A stretch of 64,000 nucleotides of DNA, taken from DAOUJI01 sp965224415 (GTDB taxonomy: Bacteria; Chloroflexota; Dehalococcoidia; Lucifugimonadales; JAGWBF01). A program made the position numbers and the translations under genes. Position 1 is the stretch's first letter. Each line of letters begins with the position of its first letter. Under the pieces are notes generated by a model, which was given only the letters and a program-made list of their open reading frames with translations, had not been told where the DNA came from and searched no databases. Below, in pieces: positions 13,963-23,645 of the stretch. The stretch spans positions 186,001-250,000 of the forward strand of contig CBDCZB010000005.1 in the NCBI GenBank assembly GCA_965224415.1. Reading direction: 5' to 3'.

Positions 13963-14631
13963 GTGTACGTCAAAGGCGACTTCCACACCCACACCCGCCA
14001 CTCCGGGGACTGCGACATGCCCACCGAGGCTCTGGTGAGAAGCTGCATGGCGGCTGGTCTGACGTGGGTGGCGGTAACGGACCACAACTCCATCGCCGGC
14101 GCTCTGGAAGCCCGTGAGATAGCCTCCCTAATATACCCCGACCTCCGGATTATCGTGGGAGAAGAAGTGAAGTCAGCCGCTGGGGACATCATCGGCCTAT
14201 TTCTGCAAGAAGAGATACCCAAGGGACTCTCCCCTCTGGACACGGTGAAGCGAATCAAAGACCAGGGCGGGCTGGTCTCCATTCCTCACCCTTTCGACCG
14301 AATCAGGAGAGGCCCCCTCCCTAAATGGGCCTTGGAGGACGTGGCGCCCCACGCGCACTTCGTAGAGACGCTGAACGCCCGGACCATCCTGTCCCGGGAT
14401 TTGGCGCGTTGCCGGGAACTTGTGGAGTGGGCCGCTTTGACCCCCCTAGGGGTCAGCGACTCCCATACTCCCGGAGAATTCGGGGCCGCCTACACGGAAA
14501 TGGAGGACTTCGATGGAGACACCGCCTCTTTTTCAGAGGCCGTCAAAGCGGGCCGCGTTGTTGGACACAGGTCCAGCCCTTTGGTCCACGCTATAACCGC
14601 TTACGTAAAACTGAGGAAGCGCTTCTTCTAA
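13963..14631 (+). CDS. PHP-domain metal-dependent phosphoesterase
   Basis: 222 aa, GTG start at 13963. The PHP motifs are clear: DFHTHTRHSGD (residues 6-16), VTDHNSI (40-46), a Glu in GEEVKS, IPHPFD and a C-terminal GVSDSHTPGEFG. PHP proteins bind two or three metal ions and hydrolyse phosphoesters; this short stand-alone type resembles the TrpH/3',5'-nucleotide phosphatase group, but the substrate is not known. It lies 6 nt after the epimerase gene. Confidence 0.82.
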   Translation: MYVKGDFHTHTRHSGDCDMPTEALVRSCMAAGLTWVAVTDHNSIAGALEAREIASLIYPDLRIIVGEEVKSAAGDIIGLFLQEEIPKGLSPLDTVKRIKDQGGLVSIPHPFDRIRRGPLPKWALEDVAPHAHFVETLNARTILSRDLARCRELVEWAALTPLGVSDSHTPGEFGAAYTEMEDFDGDTASFSEAVKAGRVVGHRSSPLVHAITAYVKLRKRFF

Positions 14632-14746
14632 GAATCACGTCTCTACGCCCACACATAGGTGCGCAGGCTCTTCGCCGCCGAGCTTGCCTTGATATGACTC
14701 TGCCCATAGGGTATTCTTCACGCAACATACCACCTGGAGAGACTCC

Positions 14747-16288
14747 ATGAAATACGATTACGTGATAGTCGGGGCCGGGTCTGCCGGTTCGGTCCTTGCT
14801 TCCAGGCTCACCGAGGACCCCGACAAGTCGGTGTTGCTGCTGGAAGCGGGTCCAGACTACCCAGACTATGAACATCTGCCAGAAGACGTGCGCTTCGGAG
14901 GCAACCAGCTGGCTTCCGCAGTTGACGCTCCCCACAACTGGTCTTTTGAAGGGAAGCCCATCAGCAGTCTGGACCGCACTATGCCAGTGCCCAGGGGAAG
15001 GGTTACGGGAGGGTCCAGCGCCATAAACGGCACCGTCTTCCTTAGGGGCGTTCCCGAGGACTATGACGGCTGGGCCGCCCGGGGCAATCCCGAATGGTCC
15101 TTCGTAAACCTGATGCCCTACTTCCGCAAGCTGGAAACCGACACCGACATCAAAGACGACTTCCACGGCTCCGACGGCCCCATACCCGTCTTGAGGGCCA
15201 AGAACGAAGACTGGCTGCCCACTCAGAAGGCGTTCACCGAGGCATGTATCGCCAACGGGTACCGACCCGACCCGGACATGAACCACCCGGAATCGGGCGG
15301 CGTGGGCGCCATACCCATGAACAACAGGGCCGGGGTAAGGATGAGCACGGCCCTGACCTATCTGGCGGCGGTGAGAAATCGCATGAACCTCACCATCCGC
15401 CCTAACGTCACAGTCAGCCGGGTCCTCTTTGACGGCAAGCGGGCCGTGGGGATTGAGGTCGAAAGCGGCGGTGAGACGTTCATCGCAGAGGGCGCCGAAA
15501 TCATTCTCTGCGCCGGCGCAGTGAAATCGCCCCACCTGCTGATGCTTTCGGGCGTGGGACCCTCAGATCAACTGATTAACGCGGGCATAGAGATTATTCA
15601 CGACCTGCCGGGAATCGGTCAAAACCTGAGAGACCATCCCCTGGCTCCGGTGAGGCTCCGAGTGAAGGACGGCGTAGAGCTGGACCCCTACGCGGCCCGC
15701 ATACAAACGGGCCTCAGGTACACCGCAGAGGGATCCGACTTGCGGAACGACATGCAGATTCTCCCCTCGTCCTTCTCGTTCCCGCTGGGAGGGGACCCGC
15801 TGGAGGGCGAGGGAATACGCCTTTCATGCGTACTGGAACTGGCACGGGGCCAGGGCGAGTTGAGGCTGACCTCCAGCGACCCCAACGTCCAACCCTTTCT
15901 GGACTACCACTACTTCGACGACCCTTCCGACATCCAACGGATGCGGGAAGCTGTACGCTTGTGCTTCCAACTTCTGGAGGACTCCTCCTACCAGGAGATA
16001 GTCGACGGCCCAATCACTCCCACCGAAGCGGACCTGGAGACCGACGCAAGTCTGGACGAGTGGCTGCGCCACAACGTCAGCACCGCCCAGCACATTTCGG
16101 GCACCTGCAAGATGGGGCCGTCGTCGGACCCCCTAGCCGTGGTGGACCAGCATTGCCGCGTCTACGGCATGGAAGGCATCCGAGTGGTGGACGCTTCCAT
16201 CATGCCGGACTGCATCAGGGCCAACACCAACCTGACCACCATAATGATTGGAGAACGGGCCGCTGACTGGATCAAGGAGGAGTCGTAG
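14747..16288 (+). CDS. GMC-family FAD oxidoreductase (choline dehydrogenase type)
   Basis: 513 aa. The N-terminal dinucleotide fold YDYVIVGAGSAGSVLASRL, the GMC signature around PRGRVTGGSSAINGTVFLRG, and the C-terminal catalytic region TAQHISGTCKMGP (His) and RANTNLTTIMIGERAA place it in the glucose-methanol-choline family. These enzymes oxidise alcohols with FAD in the cytoplasm or at the membrane. The substrate is unknown; neighbours do not define a choline pathway. The ATG follows GGAGAGACTCC. Confidence 0.9.
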   Translation: MKYDYVIVGAGSAGSVLASRLTEDPDKSVLLLEAGPDYPDYEHLPEDVRFGGNQLASAVDAPHNWSFEGKPISSLDRTMPVPRGRVTGGSSAINGTVFLRGVPEDYDGWAARGNPEWSFVNLMPYFRKLETDTDIKDDFHGSDGPIPVLRAKNEDWLPTQKAFTEACIANGYRPDPDMNHPESGGVGAIPMNNRAGVRMSTALTYLAAVRNRMNLTIRPNVTVSRVLFDGKRAVGIEVESGGETFIAEGAEIILCAGAVKSPHLLMLSGVGPSDQLINAGIEIIHDLPGIGQNLRDHPLAPVRLRVKDGVELDPYAARIQTGLRYTAEGSDLRNDMQILPSSFSFPLGGDPLEGEGIRLSCVLELARGQGELRLTSSDPNVQPFLDYHYFDDPSDIQRMREAVRLCFQLLEDSSYQEIVDGPITPTEADLETDASLDEWLRHNVSTAQHISGTCKMGPSSDPLAVVDQHCRVYGMEGIRVVDASIMPDCIRANTNLTTIMIGERAADWIKEES

Positions 16289-16438
16289 CCGTAGGAGAGT
16301 TAGCCGGACAGACGTGACTCCGGCGCGTCCGCCCGTATGCTGCCCTTGCATCCGCCGTCCTCCAACCTCTACGGCGGACATGGTTAGGCGGCTCCGGCCG
16401 CCCGGATAATACGCAGTCCAACTAGACTCCCAGAAGAG

Positions 16439-17281
16439 ATGGAAGACGCAGACCCACAGGACTATCTGTACCGGCTGAGGCAGGAGCTTCAGAGGCCCGC
16501 TGAGGACGTGGACCTGGCCCGGGCTGCGCTGGTCATTGCCTCGGTCGAATACCCCGACCTCGACATCGATTACTATCTCTGGGAATTGGACGCTCTGGCG
16601 GACGAAGTCCCTGACGAAGCGCTTTCCGGTCCCCTCGAAGACAGAGTGGAGACGCTAAGCGGCCACCTGTTTCAGGAGTTGCGGTTTCACGGAGACACTG
16701 AGGACTATTACAACCCCTTGAATAGCTGCCTCAACGCGGTCCTGGAGAGGAGAATGGGCATACCCATAACCCTGTCGCTGGTTTACATGGAAACCGCCAG
16801 CCGTCTGGGGATGCCCTTCGAGGCCATAGGGCTGCCGGGCCACCTGGTGGTCCGCACGGGGCCTCCAAGAGATGAGCTGTTCGTAGACCCATTCAACAGT
16901 GGACAGACCATGGACAGGGCAGGATGCCAGTCGCTTGTGGACGCTCTGTTCGAGGGAAGGGTGCATCTCACCGAAGAGAACTTCGAACCTTACACCAAAG
17001 CCCAGTTCTTGATCAGGGTGTTGTCCAACCTGAAGCACAATTACTTCCGACAAGGAGACTACCTGAAGGCCGTCGCTTCCGCGGACCTAACTGAAGTCAT
17101 CGACCCGACGCTTTTCAGCAACATCCACGACAGGGCAATGTACCGGTACACCCTTAAGCAGTACAGGCTGGCCATCAGGGACCTGGAGAAGTGCTTGCCG
17201 CTTCTGCCCGAAGGTCCGGACCTGGAACGGACCAAGAAAGACATCGAGTCCATCTGGCGCACCCTGTCCAGACTAAACTAA
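16439..17281 (+). CDS. SirB1-type transglutaminase-like/TPR protein
   Basis: 280 aa, ATG at 16439. The transglutaminase-like core contains NSCLNAVLERRMGIPITLSL, then a GLPGHLVVRTG segment (His) and LFVDPFNSGQTMD (Asp). This is followed by helical repeats around ILKHNYFRQ-like and RAMYRYTLKQYRLAIRDLEK segments, the usual SirB1 architecture. The usual Cys of the triad is present in NSCLNAV. The biochemical role of the family is unsettled. It stands alone between the GMC and LLM genes. Confidence 0.82.
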   Translation: MEDADPQDYLYRLRQELQRPAEDVDLARAALVIASVEYPDLDIDYYLWELDALADEVPDEALSGPLEDRVETLSGHLFQELRFHGDTEDYYNPLNSCLNAVLERRMGIPITLSLVYMETASRLGMPFEAIGLPGHLVVRTGPPRDELFVDPFNSGQTMDRAGCQSLVDALFEGRVHLTEENFEPYTKAQFLIRVLSNLKHNYFRQGDYLKAVASADLTEVIDPTLFSNIHDRAMYRYTLKQYRLAIRDLEKCLPLLPEGPDLERTKKDIESIWRTLSRLN

Positions 17282-17358
17282 CAGGCGTCCCACCCTCCTG
17301 TAGGTCAGTCGGGTAGGACCTTTTAACCGGGAACATAGGCAAACAGAAGGAGGACAGC

Positions 17359-18243
17359 ATGAAATTCGGTCTGAGCATTCCATATTTCATAGGAACGCCG
17401 ACGGACGTGCCGGCCATAGCCAAAAGGGCCGAGGAACTGGGGTTTGAATCGGTGTGGATTTCCGAGCATCCGGTCATACCCACCGTCACCACCACACCCC
17501 ATCCCGGCAGAGACGACGGTTCCTTCGACGAGACCCTCTACCACATGCTGGACCCCTTCGTAACCCTGGCCATGGCGGCGGCGGTAACCAAGGACATTAG
17601 GCTCGGCACCGGCATATGCCTGGTCACGGAAAGGAACCCCTTGGTGCTGGCCAAGGAGGTGGCCACCCTGGACTTCCTGTCGGGGGGGCGCTTCATCCTG
17701 GGCATCGGGGCCGGGATATTCGAGGAAGAGGTCCAAATCATGGGCGGAGACTTCCCCCATCGTTGGACCCAGGCCCGCGAGTGCATCGAAGCGCTGAAAG
17801 AGCTTTGGACCAAGGACGACGCCGAATACCACGGAAAATACTACGACTTCCCCCAGGTGAAAATGTTCCCGAAACCAATCCAAAAGCCCCATCCCCCTGT
17901 TCTCATAGGCGGAGGAGGCACGCGAGAGGTGAAGACTCCCATACGACACCTGAGGCGGGCCGCCACATGGGGCGACGGATGGATCCCCTATTGGATTTGG
18001 CCGGAGCAAATCAAGGAGGCCCGCGCCACCCTAGACCGCCTGGCAGAAGAAAATGGACGCGACCCCAAGTCCGTCGAAATCACCATCTTTGGATGTCCTC
18101 CTGAAAGGGACCTAATCAAGAGGTTCGAGGAAGCGGGTGTTGTACGGGTGTGCTCCGGCGTCCATAGCCGGGGCGAACGTGTGGCGTCCCCCGACATGGT
18201 GATTCCTCAGATGGAAAGCCTGGCGAAAGAGATCCTGTACTAG
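17359..18243 (+). CDS. LLM-class flavin-dependent (F420-type) oxidoreductase
   Basis: 294 aa. A luciferase-like TIM barrel: MKFGLSIPYF at the start, RAEELGFESVWISEH, TGICLVTERNPLVLAKEVAT, LDFLSGGRFILGIGAG and a C-terminal KPHPPVLIGGGG. These motifs are typical of F420-dependent LLM enzymes, which are multiplied in SAR202-type Chloroflexota. The substrate cannot be predicted. A strong Shine-Dalgarno GGAGGACAGC precedes the ATG. Confidence 0.88.
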   Translation: MKFGLSIPYFIGTPTDVPAIAKRAEELGFESVWISEHPVIPTVTTTPHPGRDDGSFDETLYHMLDPFVTLAMAAAVTKDIRLGTGICLVTERNPLVLAKEVATLDFLSGGRFILGIGAGIFEEEVQIMGGDFPHRWTQARECIEALKELWTKDDAEYHGKYYDFPQVKMFPKPIQKPHPPVLIGGGGTREVKTPIRHLRRAATWGDGWIPYWIWPEQIKEARATLDRLAEENGRDPKSVEITIFGCPPERDLIKRFEEAGVVRVCSGVHSRGERVASPDMVIPQMESLAKEILY

Positions 18244-18292
18244 ACACTCTTCAGGAAACCACGTTCTCACCACAATCGAAGGGAGAGACTCG

Positions 18293-19444
18293 ATGACCGA
18301 GATACAGGGGAACTGCGACAGCAAATTCAACAAGGTGAAGGAGGTGTTCGCCCACCACTTCGAGTCCGGCCTGGAGATTGGCGCTTCCGTCGCCGTGTTC
18401 CTGGACGGCAAGCCCGTCGTAGACCTGTGGGCAGGACACGCCGACTCCGCCAAAACCGTTCCTTGGGAGCAGGACACCATAGTCATGGTATGGTCGACCA
18501 CTAAGGGAATGGCGGCCCTCAGCGCTCACAAACTGATTGACCAAGGAAAACTGGACCTGGACGCCCCCGTATCCCAGTACTGGCCGGAGTTCGCCCAGGA
18601 AGACAAGGGTTCAGTTCCTGTCAATCAACTTCTATCCCACAGAGCCGGGTTGCCTGCCATTGCAGCCCCTCTCCCGACGGAGGCTTACTTCGATTGGGAC
18701 ACTATGGCCGGGGCCCTCGCCGCTCAGAAACCCTGGTGGGAGCCAGGAACGGCCCACGGATACCACGCATTCACGTACGGCTGGTTGGTTGGAGAGCCGA
18801 TCAGGCGCATCACCGGAAAGAGCCTTGGTACATTCTTCAGGGATGAGATAGCCGGGCCCATTGGCGCCGACTTCCACATCGGCCTGGAAGCCAGGCACGA
18901 CGCTCGCACTGCCGAGACCATTCAGCCGGTACTCTCCCCAGACGACCCACCCAGCCCTTTGGCTGCGTTCCTGTCAGACCCTGAGTCCATGCAGGCCAAG
19001 GTCATGACCAATCCGCCGCGCAATCCCGGAGTTACGGAAAACTCCAGGGAGTGGCGCGCTGCAGAGATTCCGGCGGCCAACGGACACACCAATGCCCGAG
19101 CTCTTGCCCGGGTCTACAGCGCTCTCTCCACAGGCGGAGAACTGGACGGAGTCCGAATACTCGACCCCTCGACAATCGAGGCGGCAATAGTCGAGCAAGC
19201 CAACGGCAAGGATGCCGTACTGGGCGCCCAGAGCAGATACGCCCTGGGATTCGGTTTGGACAGCGAGCAGTGGACCTTTCGGCCCGGGCGAGTCTTTGGC
19301 CACACGGGGGCCGGAGGTTCCGTAGGTCTGGCGGACCTGGACAACAGACTCAGTTTCAGTTACACAATGAACCAGATGAAGAATGAGGCCGGTCGGGACA
19401 AGTGCTACGTCAGGCTGATGGACGCCGCCTACGACTGCCTCTAG
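18293..19444 (+). CDS. Serine hydrolase of the beta-lactamase/EstB family
   Basis: 383 aa. The catalytic SxxK is STTK in VWSTTKGMAALSAH (near residue 68), and a YxN-like Tyr is in YHAFTYGWLVG. The C-terminal FGHTGAGGSVGLADL supplies the HTG triad. The protein matches class C-like esterases (EstB/LpqF type) rather than true beta-lactamases. No signal peptide is visible, so it is probably cytoplasmic. It follows the LLM gene by 50 nt and may be cotranscribed. Confidence 0.85.
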   Translation: MTEIQGNCDSKFNKVKEVFAHHFESGLEIGASVAVFLDGKPVVDLWAGHADSAKTVPWEQDTIVMVWSTTKGMAALSAHKLIDQGKLDLDAPVSQYWPEFAQEDKGSVPVNQLLSHRAGLPAIAAPLPTEAYFDWDTMAGALAAQKPWWEPGTAHGYHAFTYGWLVGEPIRRITGKSLGTFFRDEIAGPIGADFHIGLEARHDARTAETIQPVLSPDDPPSPLAAFLSDPESMQAKVMTNPPRNPGVTENSREWRAAEIPAANGHTNARALARVYSALSTGGELDGVRILDPSTIEAAIVEQANGKDAVLGAQSRYALGFGLDSEQWTFRPGRVFGHTGAGGSVGLADLDNRLSFSYTMNQMKNEAGRDKCYVRLMDAAYDCL

Positions 19445-19758
19445 GAGTTGGCGACAAGGCGGTGGGGGGCCCTTAGTATTCAGCGTTAGGTTAGGACGCT
19501 GGTTGAGGACGAAGATCGTCACGCTGGCCACTATAGTGGCCCACACCAATCAAACCCATCAGGGCGTAAAAATAGTCCACTTAATATAGGTCGGTAGGGT
19601 CGAAACCACCGGATCCCGGCGGCGTTCTTTATGAGATGCCTGTAGCGTCATCGACCGCCTGTTTACGCTTGACCCAACCTTCGTAAAGCGCTAATATTCG
19701 ACAACAAATCTCTCTTAATATTCAGTCAACCTTGCGTCGTAGGAAAGGAAGGGGCGAG
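19445..19758. other. Intergenic region without a recognisable gene
   Basis: About 310 bases, AT-richer towards 19680-19735, carrying the leader of the DUF1800 gene. I see no RNA gene, repeat or clear terminator. Confidence 0.5.
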
Positions 19759-21177
19759 ATGTCTTACAACCAAGAAGAAATCGAACTTATGGCCCATCTT
19801 ATGAGGCGGGCCGGTTTCGGAGCTCCCAGGGCCGAGTTGGAAGAGCGTGTGGACAAGGGCTACGAGGCCACCGTGGACGAGTTGGTGGACCCCGACAAGT
19901 ACGGCTTCCCCCAGAACGACGAAGACCTGCTCTTCCGCCACTTCCCCGTCGGCATACTCCCCGGAGGCGTCACCGACCCCGGCCAGGGCAACTACATTTG
20001 GCAGATTCTCAACACCAAGCGGCCCCTGCAGGAGAAGATGACCCTGTTCTGGCACCACGTCTTCGCCACCGGCAACTCCAAGATTGACAACTGCGACCAG
20101 ATGCTCGACCAGATAAACATGTTCCGCACCCTTGCCTTGGGCAACTACCGGGAGCTTCTGGTGGCGCTGGCCAAGAACCCGGCCATGATCTTCTGGCTGG
20201 ACAATAACGAGAACCGCAAAGACCGGCCCAACGAGAACTGGGGGCGAGAGCTCCTCGAGCTGTTCTCCATGGGGCAGGGCAACTACTCCGAGAAGGACGT
20301 CTTCGAGTGCTCCAGGGCCTTCACCGGCTGGACCATCGCCGCCAAGCTGCCCCGGTTCCCCTACGGGCGGTTCCCCTGGTCCTTCGAGTACCGCGCCGAC
20401 GACCATGACGACGCCGAGAAGGAGTTCCTGGGCCAGCGTGGAAACTTCGACGGAGAAGACATCATAGACATCGTCGTGCGCCAGCCCGCCACCGCCCGTT
20501 TCATCGCGCGCCACCTCTACAACTTCTTCGTGGCCGACGACGTGCAGGTCCCCGCATGGCTGGATGTGCCTCCCAAGGATCCGGTGGCCATCAACATCAT
20601 CGGGGACGCCTTCATGACCACCGGATACGACATGAAGGAGACCATGAGGATCCTGCTGAACTCCGACTTCTTCAAGGAGTCCCTCTACAAGAAGGTCAAG
20701 AGCCCCACAGAAGTCGTGGCCGGGACACTCAACTTGGTGGGCGACTTCAAGGGCAGGCCCCGCCCCGGGCTCACCGCGATGGGCGTCGAACCCCGTAACA
20801 TGGGCCAGGCCCTGCTGGACCCACCCAGCGTGGAAGGCTGGCACACCGGCCCCGAGTGGATTGACAGCGGCTCCTTGGTCCGGCGCATCAACTTCGTCGC
20901 CGACCGGGTAGCCGACATCTCCAGGCCGGGAGTCCAAGACATAGTCAGCCGGATAGAGGCAAAAGGGACCATATCGCCCGAGACGTTGGTGGACAGCTGT
21001 CTCGACCTCCTCGGCCCCGTAGACATGGGTGAGGGCACAAGGGAGGAGCTTGTCTCCTACGCCAGTCGTGACGGAGACATCCAGTGGAACGACGACGAGA
21101 GCCAGCAGGCTTCGGCCAGAAGAGTGGGAGACATGCTGGCCCTCATCGCTTCAACCCGGGAATACCAGTTCGGCTAA
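19759..21177 (+). CDS. DUF1800-family protein
   Basis: 472 aa from the ATG at 19759, chosen because AAGGAAGGGG lies just upstream; an open frame extends back to 19732. The start MSYNQEEIELMAHLMRRAGF, LTLFWHHVFATGN-like (here MTLFWHHVFATGN), RELLELFSMGQGNYSEKDV and the FTGWTI segment are the hallmarks of DUF1800. The function is unknown; in many genomes it is paired with a DUF1501 sulfatase-like protein, which is absent here. Instead an NHL-repeat protein follows within 50 nt. No signal peptide is visible, unlike many family members. Confidence 0.85.
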   Translation: MSYNQEEIELMAHLMRRAGFGAPRAELEERVDKGYEATVDELVDPDKYGFPQNDEDLLFRHFPVGILPGGVTDPGQGNYIWQILNTKRPLQEKMTLFWHHVFATGNSKIDNCDQMLDQINMFRTLALGNYRELLVALAKNPAMIFWLDNNENRKDRPNENWGRELLELFSMGQGNYSEKDVFECSRAFTGWTIAAKLPRFPYGRFPWSFEYRADDHDDAEKEFLGQRGNFDGEDIIDIVVRQPATARFIARHLYNFFVADDVQVPAWLDVPPKDPVAINIIGDAFMTTGYDMKETMRILLNSDFFKESLYKKVKSPTEVVAGTLNLVGDFKGRPRPGLTAMGVEPRNMGQALLDPPSVEGWHTGPEWIDSGSLVRRINFVADRVADISRPGVQDIVSRIEAKGTISPETLVDSCLDLLGPVDMGEGTREELVSYASRDGDIQWNDDESQQASARRVGDMLALIASTREYQFG

Positions 21178-21226
21178 CATCCGAGGGGTTGATAGAAACA
21201 TCTGATCAGAAGGATTGGGTGCGCTG

Positions 21227-22246
21227 ATGCTTACACGCACAGTTCTCGGCCGGACATACACTTACAGCCATTGCATAGGGCGCAACGCCGGCGGCGGCCC
21301 CGGATTCAGATATGCAATGGACATCGCCTTGGACTCCGAAGGCTTTGCCTACGTCATAAACCGGGGGTCTGAATACAACCAGGGCACCCGTATTAGCAAG
21401 CTGGCCTTTGGAGAGGACGCAGGCGACGAAGAGTTCATAGAGGAGTTCGGCAGCTATGGCGAGATGGACGGCCAGTTCGTCGGCGCCACCTGCATCGCCA
21501 TCGACGACGACGACCGGATTTACGTCTCAGACGAAGACCTGAACCGGATTTCGGTGTTTGACAAGAACGGGAACTTCCTGAACAAGTGGGGCTCTTGCGG
21601 CTCGGAGGAAGGCCAGTTGGACAGCCCGTCTGGGATTGACTTCGACAAGAACGGGAACCTCTGGGTCGTCGACAGCGGCAACAGCCGGGTCCAGGCTTTC
21701 ACCAAGGACGGCAAGTTCCTGAAAGCGTGGGGCAAGTGCGGCACCGGAGAGGGCGAGCTCAACGCCCCTTGGGGCGTAACCGTCGACGGCAACGGTGACG
21801 TATACGTAGCCGACTGGTACAACGGTCGCGTCCAGAAGTTCGACCAGGACGGAAACTTGCTGATGACCTTCGGGGACTCCGACAGCGGAGAGGGGGCCTT
21901 GCGGCGCCCCAGCGACGTGGCCGTGGACAGCGAGGGTGACGTCTACGTCGTGGACTGGGGTGAGAGCAAAGTGGAGGTGTACGCGCCCGACGGCACCCAC
22001 ATCACCACCTTCGTCGGCGACGCCCATGAACTCTCCAAGTGGGGAGCCGAGGTTGTAGCCGCCAACCCGGACACGGTCAAGGCCCGAAGGAGGGTGAAGA
22101 GCCTGGAACCGGAGCAGCGGTTCAACTACCCCACCGCCGTCTTGGCCGACTCGGAAGGCCACTTGGTCATCGTCGACCAGATGCGGTCCCGCCTCCAGGT
22201 CTACATCAAAGAGAAGAACTACGTAGACGCCCAGTTCAACCTCTGA
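21227..22246 (+). CDS. NHL-repeat beta-propeller protein
   Basis: 339 aa from ATG 21227; a TTG at 21215 is less likely. At least five NHL-type blades follow the pattern GxFxxPxGIxVDxxGNVYVADxxNxRIQVF: for example GIDFDKNGNLWVVDSGNSRV, VTVDGNGDVYVADWYNGRV and VAVDSEGDVYVVDWGESKV. Between blades are KWGSCGSEEGQ and AWGKCGTGEGE, with conserved Cys-Gly. It has no signal peptide. Beta-propellers of this kind bind proteins, sugars or ligands; the role is not known. It is in an operon with the DUF1800 gene. Confidence 0.85.
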   Translation: MLTRTVLGRTYTYSHCIGRNAGGGPGFRYAMDIALDSEGFAYVINRGSEYNQGTRISKLAFGEDAGDEEFIEEFGSYGEMDGQFVGATCIAIDDDDRIYVSDEDLNRISVFDKNGNFLNKWGSCGSEEGQLDSPSGIDFDKNGNLWVVDSGNSRVQAFTKDGKFLKAWGKCGTGEGELNAPWGVTVDGNGDVYVADWYNGRVQKFDQDGNLLMTFGDSDSGEGALRRPSDVAVDSEGDVYVVDWGESKVEVYAPDGTHITTFVGDAHELSKWGAEVVAANPDTVKARRRVKSLEPEQRFNYPTAVLADSEGHLVIVDQMRSRLQVYIKEKNYVDAQFNL

Positions 22247-22270
22247 TACCGACGCCAAACAGGACAAACG

Positions 22271-22308
22271 AAACGGCGGACTCCATGCTGGAGTCCGCCG
22301 TTTTATAT
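22271..22308. terminator. Bidirectional terminator between the NHL and thiolase genes
   Basis: A 15-bp perfect stem starts AAACGGCGGACTCCA (22271) and closes over a 3-base loop, ending in TTTTATATAT. The A-run on the other side lets it serve the minus-strand thiolase gene as well. Confidence 0.85.
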
Positions 22309-22326
22309 ATCACATGAATCAGTTGG

Positions 22327-23526
22327 CTAGCGACGCTGGAACACGGCGGCCATGCCCTGTCCGCCGCCGACGCACATGGTCTCTAGTCCGTACTCCACGT
22401 CACGCCTCTCCATCTCGTGCAGCAGCGTGGTGAGGATTCGGCAACCGGTGGCCGCTATCGGGTGGCCCAGTGAAATCCCGGAGCCGTTGACGTTCAGGTT
22501 GTCATCGTTGGGCAGCTTCCATTCCCGCAGCACCGAAAGCACCTGAGAAGCGAATGCCTCGTTCACCTCGATGAGGTCCATGTCCTCCAGTGACATACCT
22601 ATCTTGTCCATTACCTTAGCCGTTGACGGGACGGGGCCTATTCCCATCGTCGCCGGATGGCAACCGGTGACTGCCCAGCCCTTCAGGTAACCCATAGCCG
22701 TAAGCCCCAACTCCTCCAGCTTGTCCTCGGCCACTACCAGGCACACCGACGCCGCATCGTTCTGACTGGAGGCGTTCCCCGCAGTCACCGTTCCGTCCGA
22801 GCCCATGATGGGGCGCAGCCTGGACAGGGCTTCCATGCTGGTGTCGGCCCTGGGACCTTCGTCCTTATCGAACATGACTGGATCGCCCCTGCGTTGGGGA
22901 ATGGGCACCGGCGCCAACTCCTTCTCGAACTTGCCCGACTCGATAGCGGCCACGGCCCTCTGATGGCTGCGCAGCGCGTATTCGTCCTGTTCCTGTCGGG
23001 ATATTTCATGCTCCTTGGCCAGGTTCTCGGCGGTCTCTATCATCCCCGAAATGTAGCCGAACCTCTCCTCGGGGGAGACTGTCTCCCTGGCCCGCTCCAG
23101 CCTGTCGTGGAACTTTACCGACCCGAATCTGGCCCCCCAGCGGGACTCGTTGGTGTAGTACTCGGCGCCGCTCATGCTTTCCGTTCCGCCGGCTATCACC
23201 ACGTCGGCGTTCTCGGTCTGCACCTCCATAGCCGCGTTGATGATGGCCTGGAGGCCAGAGGAGCAGCGGCGGTCCAGCTGGTATCCGGGCACCTCTATAG
23301 GCAGACCGGCCTTCAGCGAAACCAGCCGCCCTATGGCTGGGTGCTCACCGCTGGGGTAGCCGTTGCCCAGGATTACGTCATCCACCTTGGACGGGTCGAG
23401 TCCCGTGCGGTCGAGAAGCTCTTTAATCACCAGGGACCCCAGGTCGGTGGGAGAGATGCCTCTTAGGGCGCCTCCAAAGGCGCCTACGGGTGTCCGAAGG
23501 GGAGAGACTATAGCAACGCCGCGCAT
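22327..23526 (-). CDS. Thiolase (acetyl-CoA acetyltransferase family)
   Basis: 399 aa from ATG 23526, which follows AAGGAG; a longer frame reaches 23592 without support. Catalytic residues are visible: nucleophilic Cys in DRRCSSGLQAI (near 90), His in SLGHPIAATG and Cys in CVGGGQGMAAVF. It catalyses thiolytic cleavage or condensation of acyl-CoAs. Without neighbouring beta-oxidation genes the direction (degradation versus synthesis) is open. Confidence 0.92.
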   Translation of the reverse strand: MRGVAIVSPLRTPVGAFGGALRGISPTDLGSLVIKELLDRTGLDPSKVDDVILGNGYPSGEHPAIGRLVSLKAGLPIEVPGYQLDRRCSSGLQAIINAAMEVQTENADVVIAGGTESMSGAEYYTNESRWGARFGSVKFHDRLERARETVSPEERFGYISGMIETAENLAKEHEISRQEQDEYALRSHQRAVAAIESGKFEKELAPVPIPQRRGDPVMFDKDEGPRADTSMEALSRLRPIMGSDGTVTAGNASSQNDAASVCLVVAEDKLEELGLTAMGYLKGWAVTGCHPATMGIGPVPSTAKVMDKIGMSLEDMDLIEVNEAFASQVLSVLREWKLPNDDNLNVNGSGISLGHPIAATGCRILTTLLHEMERRDVEYGLETMCVGGGQGMAAVFQRR

Positions 23527-23645
23527 AATGGGCTCCTTGTTGGTGGTGTCAAGTCCGAGGGCTGCGATACGCCAAATGAAAGGGCGCCACAATTGTAGTG
23601 GCGCCCCTGCCTACCGTCAAGAAAAGTGTTGTGGGGTTGGCACGG

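Noticed and set aside
19726..20937. 403-aa minus ORF opposite DUF1800
   Set aside because: Low-complexity Gly/Val/His-rich translation typical of antisense GC-rich DNA; no start context.
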